From Armatimonadota bacterium (lineage in GTDB: Bacteria > Bacteroidota > Ignavibacteria > OLB7), in the NCBI GenBank assembly GCA_020850315.1, contig JADZEY010000124.1, positions 1 through 64,000 of the forward strand: a stretch of 64,000 nt of DNA, read 5' to 3'. Below the pieces are notes generated by a model. The model worked only from the letters and a program-made list of their open reading frames with translations. It ran no database searches and had not been told where the DNA came from. Shown one piece after another: positions 26,143 to 35,267 of the stretch. The translations under genes and the position numbers were made by a program. The stretch's first letter is position 1, and the number at the start of each line of letters is the position of its first letter.

Positions 26143-27798
26143 ATGCAAAACCACGCACAATCCAGCGCATCCGGCTCCTTCACTATTTCGGCCAACATCT
26201 GCGACGTAGTTACGGGGGAGATATTTCCCGGAACCGTTGTTGTTCAGCAAGGGCGCGTTGCATCGGTAACGCGAACTGAAGGGCAGTTCGGCACCTATCT
26301 GATGCCCGGTTTTGTTGACGCACACGTTCATATCGAAAGCTCGATGCTGGTTCCATCCGAGTTTGCCCGGATGGCGGTAATCCACGGAACCGTTGCCACC
26401 GTCAGCGACCCCCACGAAATCGCCAACGTGTTGGGGGTGGCGGGGGTGGAGTATATGATTGAGAACGGGCATCAGGTTCCGTTCAAATTCCATTTTGGCG
26501 CGCCTTCCTGCGTTCCGGCAACGGTGTTCGAGACCGCAGGAGCAACCATCGGCGTGGAGGAAACGGCGCAACTGCTGGACAACCCAGAAATCCACTACCT
26601 GAGTGAAATGATGAACTACCCCGGGGTAATCCACTCGGATCCGGAAGTGCTGGCAAAAATTGCTGCGGCTCACCACCGGAGTAAGCCAGTGGATGGCCAC
26701 GCCCCGGGCGTTCGCGGCGAAGCACTGCAAGCCTACGTTGCTGCCGGAATCACCACCGATCATGAGTGCGTCCAGCTTGATGAAGCGCAGGAGAAATTGG
26801 AGTTGGGGATGAAGATTCTGATCCGCGAAGGCTCCGCCGCAAAAAATTTTGCGGCACTTCACCCACTGCTTGCCAGCCATGCCGACCGCTGCATGTTCTG
26901 CAGCGACGACAAGCACCCCGATGATTTAGTGCTTGGCCATATCAACGAACATATCCGCCGTGCGGTGGCGTTGGGGTACGACCGTATGAGCATGATCCGC
27001 TGCGCCACGCTGAACCCAGTGCGCCACTACCGACTGGATGTTGGATTGCTACAACCGGGCGACCCAGCAGACTTTATCGAGGTAGCCAACCTTGACGATT
27101 TTTCGGTGCTGAGAACTTGGATTGATGGCCAGGTAGTTGCCGAATTGGGGGCCACCCGTATCGCTTCAGTTCCGGTGAAAGCAGTGAACAATTTCATGCC
27201 AAACTTGGTGTCGCCATCTGATTTTGCTCTGCCGGATTGCGGCGGGCCAATCAACGTCATCGAAGCTGTGGAGGGGCAGCTTGTCACGAATACATTGGTG
27301 ACGGAGCCAACCGTCAGCAACGGAATGCTTGTGGCCAATACGGAACGGGACATCCTGAAAATTGCTGTGGTGAACCGCTACCGTCCGGCCCCGGTATCGG
27401 TTGGGTTTATCAAAAATTTTGGGCTGAAGCAGGGGGCCATTGCTGGCTCGGTAGCGCACGACTCGCACAATGTGCTGGCGGTCGGGACCACCGACCACGA
27501 CTTGGCAGACGCAATCAACATGGTGATGGAGCAACGGGGTGGGCTTGCTGTGGTGGCCCCCGGGTTCCAGTCGGTGTTGCCGCTTCCGGTGGCGGGGCTG
27601 ATGTCGGCCGGCGATGCCTGGGAGGTGGCCAACCACTACACCGATTTGGTGAGGCAAACCCGCCAGTTGGGAACCACGCTCGGTTCCCCATTTATGACCC
27701 TCTCCTTCATGGCCCTTCTGGTAATCCCCAAACTAAAACTGAGCGATTTGGGGCTGTTCGATGGCGAAAAATTTGGGATAATTCGGTTGCAGGGGTGA
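26143..27798 (+). CDS. ade: Adenine deaminase
   Basis: A 551-residue amidohydrolase that converts adenine to hypoxanthine in purine salvage. Metal-site motifs are PGFVDAHVHIES, VDGHAPG and TTDHECV, and the active-site segment CSDDKHPDDLV follows. The C-terminal domain (GSVAHDSHNVLAVGT) is typical of Ade. The length is within the family norm of 550-600. A perfect hairpin overlaps the stop codon. Confidence 0.95.
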   Translation: MQNHAQSSASGSFTISANICDVVTGEIFPGTVVVQQGRVASVTRTEGQFGTYLMPGFVDAHVHIESSMLVPSEFARMAVIHGTVATVSDPHEIANVLGVAGVEYMIENGHQVPFKFHFGAPSCVPATVFETAGATIGVEETAQLLDNPEIHYLSEMMNYPGVIHSDPEVLAKIAAAHHRSKPVDGHAPGVRGEALQAYVAAGITTDHECVQLDEAQEKLELGMKILIREGSAAKNFAALHPLLASHADRCMFCSDDKHPDDLVLGHINEHIRRAVALGYDRMSMIRCATLNPVRHYRLDVGLLQPGDPADFIEVANLDDFSVLRTWIDGQVVAELGATRIASVPVKAVNNFMPNLVSPSDFALPDCGGPINVIEAVEGQLVTNTLVTEPTVSNGMLVANTERDILKIAVVNRYRPAPVSVGFIKNFGLKQGAIAGSVAHDSHNVLAVGTTDHDLADAINMVMEQRGGLAVVAPGFQSVLPLPVAGLMSAGDAWEVANHYTDLVRQTRQLGTTLGSPFMTLSFMALLVIPKLKLSDLGLFDGEKFGIIRLQG

Positions 27799-27824
27799 TA
27801 ATATCTTGTAGGCAAGATATTATC
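27797..27824 (+). terminator. Hairpin at the end of ade
   Basis: A perfect 12-base stem, GATAATATCTTG (27797-27808) with CAAGATATTATC (27813-27824), around the tetraloop TAGG. It begins inside the ade stop codon. It lacks a good T run, so it is a probable but not certain terminator. Confidence 0.5.
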
Positions 27825-27857
27825 GTTCTCACTGTTGCATGAGTAAGATTAAAAACC

Positions 27858-27887
27858 TACGTTTGTAACCCTTGCACAAGGTTAAAC
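27858..27887 (+). promoter_or_regulatory. Promoter box overlapped by an imperfect palindrome
   Basis: TACGTTTG (27858-27865) fits TAnnTTTG, with GTTG 20 bases upstream. It lies 31 bases before the methyltransferase ATG. An imperfect inverted repeat runs from 27861 to 27887, with outer arms GTTT/AAAC and inner arms AACC/GGTT. It covers the promoter box and the expected transcription start. This is a reasonable operator for the MerR-like domain of the methyltransferase itself. Confidence 0.4.
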
Positions 27888-27896
27888 AACACGGTT

Positions 27897-29144
27897 ATGA
27901 ACAAGTATCTAACGCTCTCGGAAACAGCCGAGCTAACTGGGAAAAGTAAAGGGACACTACGCCGTTGGGATCGTGAAGGTAAGCTACCAGCACACCGGGA
28001 ACCGATAAGCAATTACCGGTTATATAATCAAGAACAGGTGGAACTTCTTTTTGGTGATTTCTTGGGGGAATCAGGCCAAGAGGCAAAAGGTAATGCTGTA
28101 GAAGCCGAGCATGAATACACCGTTGTGGAATTATTCGCAGGTGCAGGGGGCTTGGCTGTGGGATTGGAAAGATCTGGATTGAAATGCGTTGCACTCAATG
28201 AAGTTGATACATCTGCCTGCCAGACACTGCGCAACAATCGCCCACATTGGACTGTTTTGGAAGGGGACGTGCGCAATTTTGATTTCTCCCAGTACCATAA
28301 CAACGTAGATGTCGTTACTGGCGGATTCCCATGCCAAGCATTTAGTTATGCCGGAAAAAAATTAGGGCTTGCGGATGCGCGTGGAACTCTATTTTATGAA
28401 TTTGCTCGGGTGGTTCAGCAAGTGCAGCCACGTATTTGCATAGGTGAAAATGTCCGCGGTTTGCTAAGCCACGATAACGGAAAAACGTTGCAAGGGATGA
28501 TATCCATTCTGAATGAAATTGGATACCGAGTAATGCCTGTGCAAGTGTTGAAATCAACACAATACAACGTTCCTCAGAAGCGAGATAGATTAATAGTGGT
28601 AGGAATCAGGAAAGATATTGCTGTTAATTATGAATACCCTAAACCGTACAAAAAAATCTACACCCTTCAAGACGCTTTGAAAAAAGGTGAATTATTCGAT
28701 TGTGACGTGCCAGTATCTGGTGGCGCAACATACCCTGAAAGCAAGAAATCCGTTTTAGATCTAATCCCTCCAAAAGGGTATTGGCGTGATTTGCCTTTAG
28801 ATATTCAAAAGAAATTTATGGGCAAAAGTTTTTATTTAGGTGGAGGAAAAACTGGCATGGCTCGAAGAATCGGTTGGGACGAACCGTGCCTTACACTTAC
28901 CTGTAGTCCAGCACAAAAACAGACCGAGCGTTGCCACCCCGAAGAAACTCGCCCGTTTACTGTCAGAGAATATGCCCGAATCCAGACCTTCCCTGATTCA
29001 TGGCAATTTCATGGGTCAATGGCGCAACAATACAAGCAGATTGGAAACGCTGTGCCTGTGAATTTAGGCACTGAAATTGGCTATTCGATTATCGCTTTCT
29101 TAAACTCCTATTATAGTGTGCTGCAGAAGGGTGTGCAGCGATAA
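27897..29144 (+). CDS. DNA cytosine-5 methyltransferase with N-terminal MerR-like HTH
   Basis: A 415-residue protein. Residues 3-52 are a MerR/excisionase-type helix-turn-helix (TLSETAELTGKSKGTLRRWD). Residues 74-410 are a C5-methyltransferase, with motif I ELFAGAGGL, the catalytic Cys146 in GGFPCQAFS, motif VI GENV (183-186), motif VIII PQKRDRL, and motif X IGNAVP near the end. All catalytic motifs look intact, so it should methylate cytosine in DNA. The variable target-recognition region is short. No restriction endonuclease gene lies beside it, so it appears solitary. The gene is more AT-rich than its neighbours. The fused HTH suggests self-regulation or helps target DNA. Confidence 0.93.
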   Translation: MNKYLTLSETAELTGKSKGTLRRWDREGKLPAHREPISNYRLYNQEQVELLFGDFLGESGQEAKGNAVEAEHEYTVVELFAGAGGLAVGLERSGLKCVALNEVDTSACQTLRNNRPHWTVLEGDVRNFDFSQYHNNVDVVTGGFPCQAFSYAGKKLGLADARGTLFYEFARVVQQVQPRICIGENVRGLLSHDNGKTLQGMISILNEIGYRVMPVQVLKSTQYNVPQKRDRLIVVGIRKDIAVNYEYPKPYKKIYTLQDALKKGELFDCDVPVSGGATYPESKKSVLDLIPPKGYWRDLPLDIQKKFMGKSFYLGGGKTGMARRIGWDEPCLTLTCSPAQKQTERCHPEETRPFTVREYARIQTFPDSWQFHGSMAQQYKQIGNAVPVNLGTEIGYSIIAFLNSYYSVLQKGVQR

Positions 29145-29157
29145 TAGGCGAACACTA

Positions 29158-31020
29158 CTATTCCCCCTGAACCCGCTGAAAATCCACGCGGATGCGGCGT
29201 TTTTCGGAGAGGTCGTTGCCGCTGGTTTCGTCCACGCTGCCGCTGACCGCGCGCCACCGGATTACCCCTTGCTCGGCCATCTGCGGGTACTGGCCACCAC
29301 GCTTGCGAAACTCGCTATCAAGATATTTCACGGCATAGTACGCACGCAGCCCGGCCAGCTTCACGTTGTCTAGAGGTTCGCCGCTGGCGATGGTCATCTC
29401 TTGGGTTCCAGCGGGGTTCAGAACGGTGATGGGTGCTTCCATATAGTTTCCCAAAATCGGTCGCGGGTCGGCGTAGCCATGGACTGTGATCTCTAAAATC
29501 TCCCCCGGCTTCCTCACCTTCAAAAACGTCGGGAAGTACTCATCGGTGCAGCGGCTCACGAAGTCCCCCAATATCCCTTCCACCCGCCCTGCCATTTTTT
29601 TGTACTGGTTGTACGCCGCTTGATCCATCGCTACATCGGCGATGTAGGTAAGCCCTTTCAAATCCCCATCGCGTTGGCGTTGGCGTAGGTCGTCCAGCAC
29701 CTCCAGCGTGTTCATCCGGTAGTAGCCGCTGACGAACAACGGCACATTGATCCCTTCGATGTTGAACACAATCTGCGGCGGCGGCGGCGGCGCGGCTTTC
29801 CCAACGTTGACGGTAAGATTGATTGTGGTGTCGGCGGGGAGCATGGCGATTTCGGCACGGGGTGTTCCGGGGTAGCCATCGGCGGAGACTTCAAAACGGT
29901 AGCCAATGCCGGAGGGGAGTTCTTTCCTGAGGCCACGCTCGGCTTCGGCGCGGTCGTTGCTGATGGTTTTTCCCAATCGCGTTTCCATCACTTTCACGTT
30001 TCCGCTAACAGCGCGGTTGGCGACGGTATCCATAATTGTTAGCTGCACCATGCTGTAGCCGGGGGCGAAGATGTTCGGCGCGGCCTCGTACAAATCGAAT
30101 CCCCCCTGGCCACCATCGCGGTCGCTGACGAACATACAGTAGGCGCGGCTGGCCCCGTAGAAGAAGAGTTCGTTGGCCGATGAGTTAATCAATGACCCCA
30201 GGTTTTTGGGCGCACTCCATTCCCCGCGGGCGTTCCGTTGGGTTACGTAAAAATCGGCACCGCCGAACCCGCCGCTGCGGTCGCTGGCAAAAAACAGGGT
30301 GATGCCATCGGGAGCAAGAAATGGCGAGACTTCGCGATCGTCGCTGTTGACCGATGCCCCCATGTTGCGCGGTGGGCCGAAGCTGCCATCACTTTGGCGC
30401 TGGCTGATGTACAGGTCCTTGTGGTCGTCGCCGTTGCTGGTGTCGCCGCTGAAGATGATAAAGCTGCCATCCGGTGCAATCGTCGGCTGCGATTCCCACC
30501 GCCGTGTGTTCACTTGGGTGATCGGGCGGACGTTGCTGATGGTCAGGCCATCGTGCGAGATGTCGAACAGGTAGATGTCGGAATCAATAAGATCGGCATC
30601 ATCCGGCTTATCCCGTTTCCCGCTTGCCATGATGCCGATGGTTGGCACCTTCAGTTGCCTCATCGCTTCATCATCCAACTGATAGAGCTGCGTTAGGGTC
30701 GGAAGCGGCACGCTAAGTACTCCATCATCAACATCGGTGTTCACCCCCTGGCTGGGGACTGGTTCCGGCACACCCCATTCCCCCATTTCCCACTTGCTTC
30801 GGTACAGCTTTGCTTTGCCGGAACGTGATGTGGTGAAATAGAGCCACTGCCCGTTTGGGGTGACAAACGGCGCGTAGTCATCCTCCGCCGAGTTCAGCAC
30901 CGCTGCGTTCCGGATGCGGAAATTGGCGGTGTCGGCAGGCTGGGCCATGATGCCGGAAAAAGGGAGCAGCCACAATGCCACAACAAGCAGAACAAGGAAC
31001 AGACCAGAAAAGCGGTGCAT
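29158..31020 (-). CDS. PD40 propeller plus OmpA-like envelope protein
   Basis: A 620-residue exported protein with a signal peptide at residues 1-27. Residues 35-330 carry PD40/TolB-like blades (YAPFVTPNGQWLYFTTSRSG, APDGSFIIFSGDT, LAPDGITLFFASDRSGG). A carboxypeptidase-regulatory or PEGA-like beta domain follows. The last 150 residues are OmpA-like, with LEITVHGYADPRP, the helix LRAYYAVKYLDSEF and the closing LSEKRRIRVDF, which should bind peptidoglycan. This architecture is common in Bacteroidota, including in proteins linked to T9SS and gliding. It probably anchors an outer-membrane complex to the cell wall. Confidence 0.85.
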   Translation of the reverse strand: MHRFSGLFLVLLVVALWLLPFSGIMAQPADTANFRIRNAAVLNSAEDDYAPFVTPNGQWLYFTTSRSGKAKLYRSKWEMGEWGVPEPVPSQGVNTDVDDGVLSVPLPTLTQLYQLDDEAMRQLKVPTIGIMASGKRDKPDDADLIDSDIYLFDISHDGLTISNVRPITQVNTRRWESQPTIAPDGSFIIFSGDTSNGDDHKDLYISQRQSDGSFGPPRNMGASVNSDDREVSPFLAPDGITLFFASDRSGGFGGADFYVTQRNARGEWSAPKNLGSLINSSANELFFYGASRAYCMFVSDRDGGQGGFDLYEAAPNIFAPGYSMVQLTIMDTVANRAVSGNVKVMETRLGKTISNDRAEAERGLRKELPSGIGYRFEVSADGYPGTPRAEIAMLPADTTINLTVNVGKAAPPPPPQIVFNIEGINVPLFVSGYYRMNTLEVLDDLRQRQRDGDLKGLTYIADVAMDQAAYNQYKKMAGRVEGILGDFVSRCTDEYFPTFLKVRKPGEILEITVHGYADPRPILGNYMEAPITVLNPAGTQEMTIASGEPLDNVKLAGLRAYYAVKYLDSEFRKRGGQYPQMAEQGVIRWRAVSGSVDETSGNDLSEKRRIRVDFQRVQGE

Positions 31021-31116
31021 GGAAAGTCGGAAATCGGTGACCGGAAGTTGGGAATCCGAAATCGGAAGTCGGGAATCCGAAATCGGTGATCGGAAGTCAG
31101 GAATCGGTGATCGAGA
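31021..31116. repeat. Short degenerate tandem repeats (GATTCCCGACTTCCG type)
   Basis: On the plus strand, units such as CGGAAGTCGGGAATCCGAAAT recur about five times with small changes in spacing. The array directly abuts the start codon of the PD40-OmpA gene and so forms its 5' leader. Confidence 0.7.
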
Positions 31117-31197
31117 ATCGGTTGCTCTCCGAGAAACCCGCGAGATGGGCTATCGCCGCTGCTTCGCGGTGCTTCGTCGAAAATTCCTTGTCCAAGA

Positions 31198-31214
31198 CCC
31201 CGAATCATTCGGGG
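31198..31214. repeat. Small palindrome CCCCGAAT-c-ATTCGGGG
   Basis: A 17-base near-perfect palindrome within a REP-like stretch (31160-31240) between two minus-strand genes. Function is unknown. Confidence 0.4.
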
Positions 31215-31256
31215 CAATGACCAGAGGGGGAGGGGAGTAAGACTGCGTGTGCGTAA

Positions 31257-31309
31257 GGTCAGTGACTAAGGACTTTCTTTGCAACTGACCACGAACCACT
31301 GACCACTCT
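31257..31309. repeat. TGACCACTGACC-type repeat, left copy
   Basis: It contains GGTCAGTGACTAAGGAC, then AACTGACCACGAACCACTGACCAC. This belongs to the same family as the array at 32192-32238. The two bracket the gene at 31314-32114. Confidence 0.6.
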
Positions 31310-31313
31310 CACA

Positions 31314-32114
31314 CTACTCCCCCAAATTATACAAGATGCTGAAGGTCCCCACGATTCCGGTTTGCTTCAGTTTATCGGGGCTGGTAAGGGCCGATGTTAG
31401 GGGGAGGCTGTAGAAGATTTCGGGGTTCAATCCAAACTTGCCAACCCGCAGGATGAACCCCGCGCCGCCGCGAATATCAAACGCAACCCGTGCGTAATTC
31501 TGGAACGAACGCCCCGTCACTAACGATTGCTCGGTTGTTCCGGTGGCAACGTAGGTGAACCGGGAAGGGCTTTTGATCCGCTCGGTGTAGTCGTAGTTGC
31601 CATCCAACAGCAAGCTGGCCGATGGGCCACCGCACAGATACAATCCGGTGCGGGCTATCTCGACCCCGACAAGCGGATCGAACGTGAACGTTGCCATTGT
31701 GGCATCCACTTGGGCTTCCTGCGAAAGCTGCACAATGGCGTTGGTTTCGTCGCGCACTGGCTCGTCGGGAAGCCCAGTAAAAAATTCGCCGGAGCGGGTT
31801 TCGTACCGGATGCGCGGCGTGAAGAAGAACCAGCGGTTGAAATAGAGCATCCCTTTCACCCCCCCCAACGGTCCAGCCCCCTCGCCATTGGTGAAGAGTG
31901 CGCAGGGAAGTTTGGAGTCGCTGACGGTAAAGGATGCTTCGTTGGTCCATTGGCCGTAGCCCCCTTCGATGCCGATAAATAGCGGAAGAATTGGGCGTTG
32001 GTACAACAGTACATCAGTCCGCCGCCCCCCTTGCGCGTGGGCAGCAACAACCACAACACAAGCTACCGCCAGCACGGCAGCGCAACGGCATATTGAGTCA
32101 ACAACGTAGTGCAT
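31314..32114 (-). CDS. Predicted outer-membrane beta-barrel protein
   Basis: A 266-residue exported protein. The ATG at 32114 is chosen because a signal peptide starts there (CRCAAVLAVACVVVVAAHAQ). The upstream part of the open frame only translates short tandem repeats. The mature protein has alternating hydrophobic strands (FFTPRIRYETRSG, GLYLCGGPSASLLLDGNYDY, FILRVGKFGLNPEIFYSLP) and ends FSILYNLGE. This fits the small porin/OMP-b-brl fold of Bacteroidota. A specific role cannot be assigned. Tandem repeats of one family lie on both sides. Confidence 0.75.
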   Translation of the reverse strand: MHYVVDSICRCAAVLAVACVVVVAAHAQGGRRTDVLLYQRPILPLFIGIEGGYGQWTNEASFTVSDSKLPCALFTNGEGAGPLGGVKGMLYFNRWFFFTPRIRYETRSGEFFTGLPDEPVRDETNAIVQLSQEAQVDATMATFTFDPLVGVEIARTGLYLCGGPSASLLLDGNYDYTERIKSPSRFTYVATGTTEQSLVTGRSFQNYARVAFDIRGGAGFILRVGKFGLNPEIFYSLPLTSALTSPDKLKQTGIVGTFSILYNLGE

Positions 32115-32146
32115 ACAATATCTGGTTATCGGGAGTTGAGAGTATC

Positions 32147-32238
32147 GAATGAAGTATGAAGTATGAATGAAGAAGTATGAAATGAAGAAGAGCCACTGAC
32201 CAATGACTACTGACCACTGACTACTGACCACCGACCAC
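32147..32238. repeat. Two short tandem arrays (GAAGTATGAAT and TGACCACTGACTAC)
   Basis: 32147-32190 repeats GAAGTATGAA with variations. 32192-32238 repeats a TGACCACTGACTAC unit of about 14 bases. The second array runs into the last codons of the T9SS-sorted gene, whose final residues VVGGQ are written in the same sequence. Confidence 0.75.
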
Positions 32239-34959
32239 AAACTTCCGCACAGTTATCTGGCCCGATGGCGTGCGGGCCGTTAGGTAGTAGCTGCCCCGGG
32301 GAAGCTCACGGACGCTAAGGCTAATCGTGCTGTTTCCTGCCGGAAGCAGATGCCGAACCGCTGGCTGCTCGGTGGTGCCATCGGTGCTGAACAACTGGAC
32401 GAACAATGCCGAGGTTGCCGACGACTCCACTGGCAACGTCACCACATCGCTTGCGGCGGGGTTGGGGGATGGCTGGCCAACGCTGATTTTGGTGAGGCCC
32501 CCACTGGCCTGCACCGGCTTGAACGGGCGGAAGCAGGTGCTATCTAAAATCACCGTTCCTGCATTGTTCAGCAGCATCTTCGGGTTGCCGTCGTCGAACT
32601 GGCCGGCGGTTAGCTCAATCAGCGTGGAAAGTGTGTCGCCGCGAAGGATGTCGAAATCGAGCAACGCAAGTTCGCCAGCGGTTGGCAACGCGCTGCCAGT
32701 GACGGTGATTCCGACGGTGGCATACTTCCCTTGATAGGCCACTGGCTGGGTAATCGCCACCGTTGCGGTTCCGGCATTGGCCCCGGGGCGGATTCCCACA
32801 AGGTCCAGCATCGTGCGGTTCCAGCGAAGTGAGTAGGTGATGGTCTTCACCTGGTAAAACTGCAAGGCCGTGTCGCCATAGATTGGCAGCGTCACCCGCT
32901 GGCCGATTGCGCCGATGCGTTCATCCGTGATCCGCAAGTTTGCGCGGCCGTATCCGGTTCCGGTCAGTGCGCGGAAGATTGGCTGCCCGCCGCAGTTGTT
33001 GTAGCCAAACCGAACCTTCCCACCACGCCCACGGATTGCCTTTGGCGTGAAGCAAATATCAACATCAACCTGGCGGTTCTCACGGACGCGCACCGGGAAT
33101 GGGCTGTTGGGCTTCAGGAAAAACTCGTTGGTGAGGTTCCCAAGCATATCGGTGAACTCAATGCTATCCACAATCGCCTCCCCTTCCCCCACATTCGTTA
33201 GGGTGATAGTTTGGCATACCGTGTCGGCAGCGCCTTCGGCATAGACGTAGGTGGAGTCGAACAGAAGATCGCGGTCGGTTTCCACCAGGGGTGAGGTGAT
33301 GCGGATCGCAAACGGCTCGCGCGATTCGTTCCCACGGCTGACAATATCGGTGATCTTCTCGAAGGCAAACTGCAAACTGTCGCAGTCGTCCGCCTCGAAT
33401 GTTTCGCCGCCGGTTTGCCGCGCCATATCCCCCAGATACTGGCGGAACGCCGCGCGATCCTGGGGCCGGGGGAATGCCTCGATGCCGATGCCGATAGTGA
33501 AAACCCGCACGCCAGCAGCGGTGGCCGCCGAAACGATATCGGCGATTGGGAAACGCCGCTGATCCTCGCTATCGGCTTGCCCGTCGGTTAGCAGCACAAG
33601 AACTTTGTTCGGTAGTGAGCTTGTGGCCAAGGTATCCAGCATCTGCACCACTGCCCGTCCAGTTTGTGTTCCGCTAACGGTGTTGATGATGGTGGTGCTA
33701 ACGGCGTTCACCGCCGAAGTCCGCACCGCATCGGTGACGTTGCGAAGCGAAAAGAAATGATCAACCAGTGGGAAGCTGAACGTTCCGCTGTAGCGGCTGA
33801 TAGCAATCTGATCTTGGATCCCTAACCCGGGCAAGTAGAGGAGTGTGTTGGAAAGGAAATTCATTGCTTGCAGCCGTGCTTGTTCCACCCGTTTTGTGGT
33901 GGTTCCGCCGCAGCGCATTGGGTCCTCCATGCTACGGCTTACGTCAATCACCAAGCCAAAGGCGATGGAGCTTCGGTTGTTGCTTTTCAGCACCAGCGTG
34001 TCGCGCAGGGTTCCGGCTCTATCGGTCTGAACGCAGACCTTCACAATCCGCTGCCCGTTTTCGGGAATCAGAAACGGGGTTGGGGTTGGGGTGACAATCG
34101 TGTCAATGAAGTAGCCCGCATTGCCCAATACCCAGTAGAGTTGCTGCATGGTAAGCGCGGCATTCCCAACATTGCTGAGCGTTAGATTCACGCAGCGCAG
34201 CCCGCCGCAAGGGATGCTCTCCAGATTCGCCTCGTTCAATCCCGATTTGCTGGGGCGCAGCACCGCCCCGGTGCCGATAATATTGGTGCTTCCGTTCATC
34301 CCAAGCTGAAGCTGCGCCCCGCACCCCGATGGAACCAGCACAGCCTCCGAATACACCCCGCTCTGCTTCGGCTCGAAGATGATCGTCACCTGCACCGAGT
34401 CGCCGGCTGGAATGATGACTGGGAAGGGGGTGAGAAGGCGGAACGGAGCCGGAAATGAAATATCCCCAGCAACAAGCGTTGCCGCACGTTCGCCGTTGTT
34501 TTTGATGAAAATGGTGCGGTTGGATGTCGCTCCCGAAGCAGTCCGCGGGAAGTTGATGACCGATGGGATAAGCTCCAATGCCGGGGCCACACCATCGCCA
34601 GCCAATCGAATTTTCAGCGTGTCGGTGTTGCCGCTTGCGTGCGCCACAACAATGTAGATGGAGTCGCTGATGGCCCCCCGCTTCACTGGGTGAAAGCAGA
34701 GTGGAAACAACACGGTGTCCCCGCCAGCAATGGTGTCCGGACTAACAACATACGGGGTGCTGAAGCTGCTGCTATCGGGCATCCAGACACGGGTTATCAT
34801 GGCCGCCGTTGTGTCGGGATTGATGACCTGGAAGGTGAGGCAGGCGGCGGAGTCGCACGCTGTTTCTGGGAACAGCAGTAGGATCTTTCCCTGGGCGCTC
34901 CCCTGCTGCTGGACAGCAACCAGAAGAAGGAGAAGGAAGAAGGCGTACAATCGTTTCAT
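32221..34959 (-). CDS. VWA-domain surface protein with T9SS sorting domain
   Basis: A 912-residue exported protein starting at ATG 34959 with a signal peptide (MKRLYAFFLLLLLVAVQQQGSAQ). Residues 30-330 contain two or three abnormal-spindle/HYDIN-like Ig modules of the choice-of-anchor-D type. A von Willebrand A domain follows, with MIDAS DVSRS and the later VLVLLTDGQADSEDQ, so it should bind a metal ion and possibly a protein ligand. Further Ig-like and cohesin-like modules come next. The last 85 residues are a T9SS type A sorting domain (VGQPSPNPAASD, RELPRGSYYLTA, KFVVGG). It is expected to be exported across the outer membrane and attached to the surface. Partner and role are unknown. Confidence 0.85.
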   Translation of the reverse strand: MKRLYAFFLLLLLVAVQQQGSAQGKILLLFPETACDSAACLTFQVINPDTTAAMITRVWMPDSSSFSTPYVVSPDTIAGGDTVLFPLCFHPVKRGAISDSIYIVVAHASGNTDTLKIRLAGDGVAPALELIPSVINFPRTASGATSNRTIFIKNNGERAATLVAGDISFPAPFRLLTPFPVIIPAGDSVQVTIIFEPKQSGVYSEAVLVPSGCGAQLQLGMNGSTNIIGTGAVLRPSKSGLNEANLESIPCGGLRCVNLTLSNVGNAALTMQQLYWVLGNAGYFIDTIVTPTPTPFLIPENGQRIVKVCVQTDRAGTLRDTLVLKSNNRSSIAFGLVIDVSRSMEDPMRCGGTTTKRVEQARLQAMNFLSNTLLYLPGLGIQDQIAISRYSGTFSFPLVDHFFSLRNVTDAVRTSAVNAVSTTIINTVSGTQTGRAVVQMLDTLATSSLPNKVLVLLTDGQADSEDQRRFPIADIVSAATAAGVRVFTIGIGIEAFPRPQDRAAFRQYLGDMARQTGGETFEADDCDSLQFAFEKITDIVSRGNESREPFAIRITSPLVETDRDLLFDSTYVYAEGAADTVCQTITLTNVGEGEAIVDSIEFTDMLGNLTNEFFLKPNSPFPVRVRENRQVDVDICFTPKAIRGRGGKVRFGYNNCGGQPIFRALTGTGYGRANLRITDERIGAIGQRVTLPIYGDTALQFYQVKTITYSLRWNRTMLDLVGIRPGANAGTATVAITQPVAYQGKYATVGITVTGSALPTAGELALLDFDILRGDTLSTLIELTAGQFDDGNPKMLLNNAGTVILDSTCFRPFKPVQASGGLTKISVGQPSPNPAASDVVTLPVESSATSALFVQLFSTDGTTEQPAVRHLLPAGNSTISLSVRELPRGSYYLTARTPSGQITVRKFVVGGQ

Positions 34960-35267
34960 AATTGCGTTAGCGCAGGGATAGTAGCATGATGTGACAGGCC
35001 ATGTGAACCAGAACAATATCGGCAGGAACATTGCTGGCGATCGGGGAGACGAAAATACACCACTTCGGTGCAGTTCTCAACGGGCGAAACAAACCTCTCT
35101 TCAAAAAAAATGCAGCCACTACGGCTGGCATGAACCACAAAACCCCAGCAGAAGTTAGCCGGGGCCATACAACAACAAACCCTCAGCCTGATGATAGGAG
35201 AGGGTTTGCAAAGTCTTGGTAACGGAGCAACCAAAGAAAATTTGGCTTGCGGGCGTGGTGGTCGCGG
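34960..35267. other. Gene-free stretch with one hairpin
   Basis: 308 bases between two minus-strand genes for exported proteins. No coding sequence is convincing. The only structure seen is the hairpin at 35176-35208. The promoter of the VWA gene should lie in the left part, but no clear box was found. Confidence 0.4.
35176..35208 (-). terminator. Hairpin terminator candidate
   Basis: A perfect nine-base stem, CAAACCCTC with GAGGGTTTG, around a 15-base loop. On the minus strand it is followed by TTGTTGTTGT. It lies 60 bases beyond the stop of the metalloprotease gene at 35268. Confidence 0.4.

Noticed and set aside
31021..32240. Possible CRISPR array
   Set aside because: Repeats are short, degenerate and tandem without unique spacers of constant length, and no cas genes are nearby.
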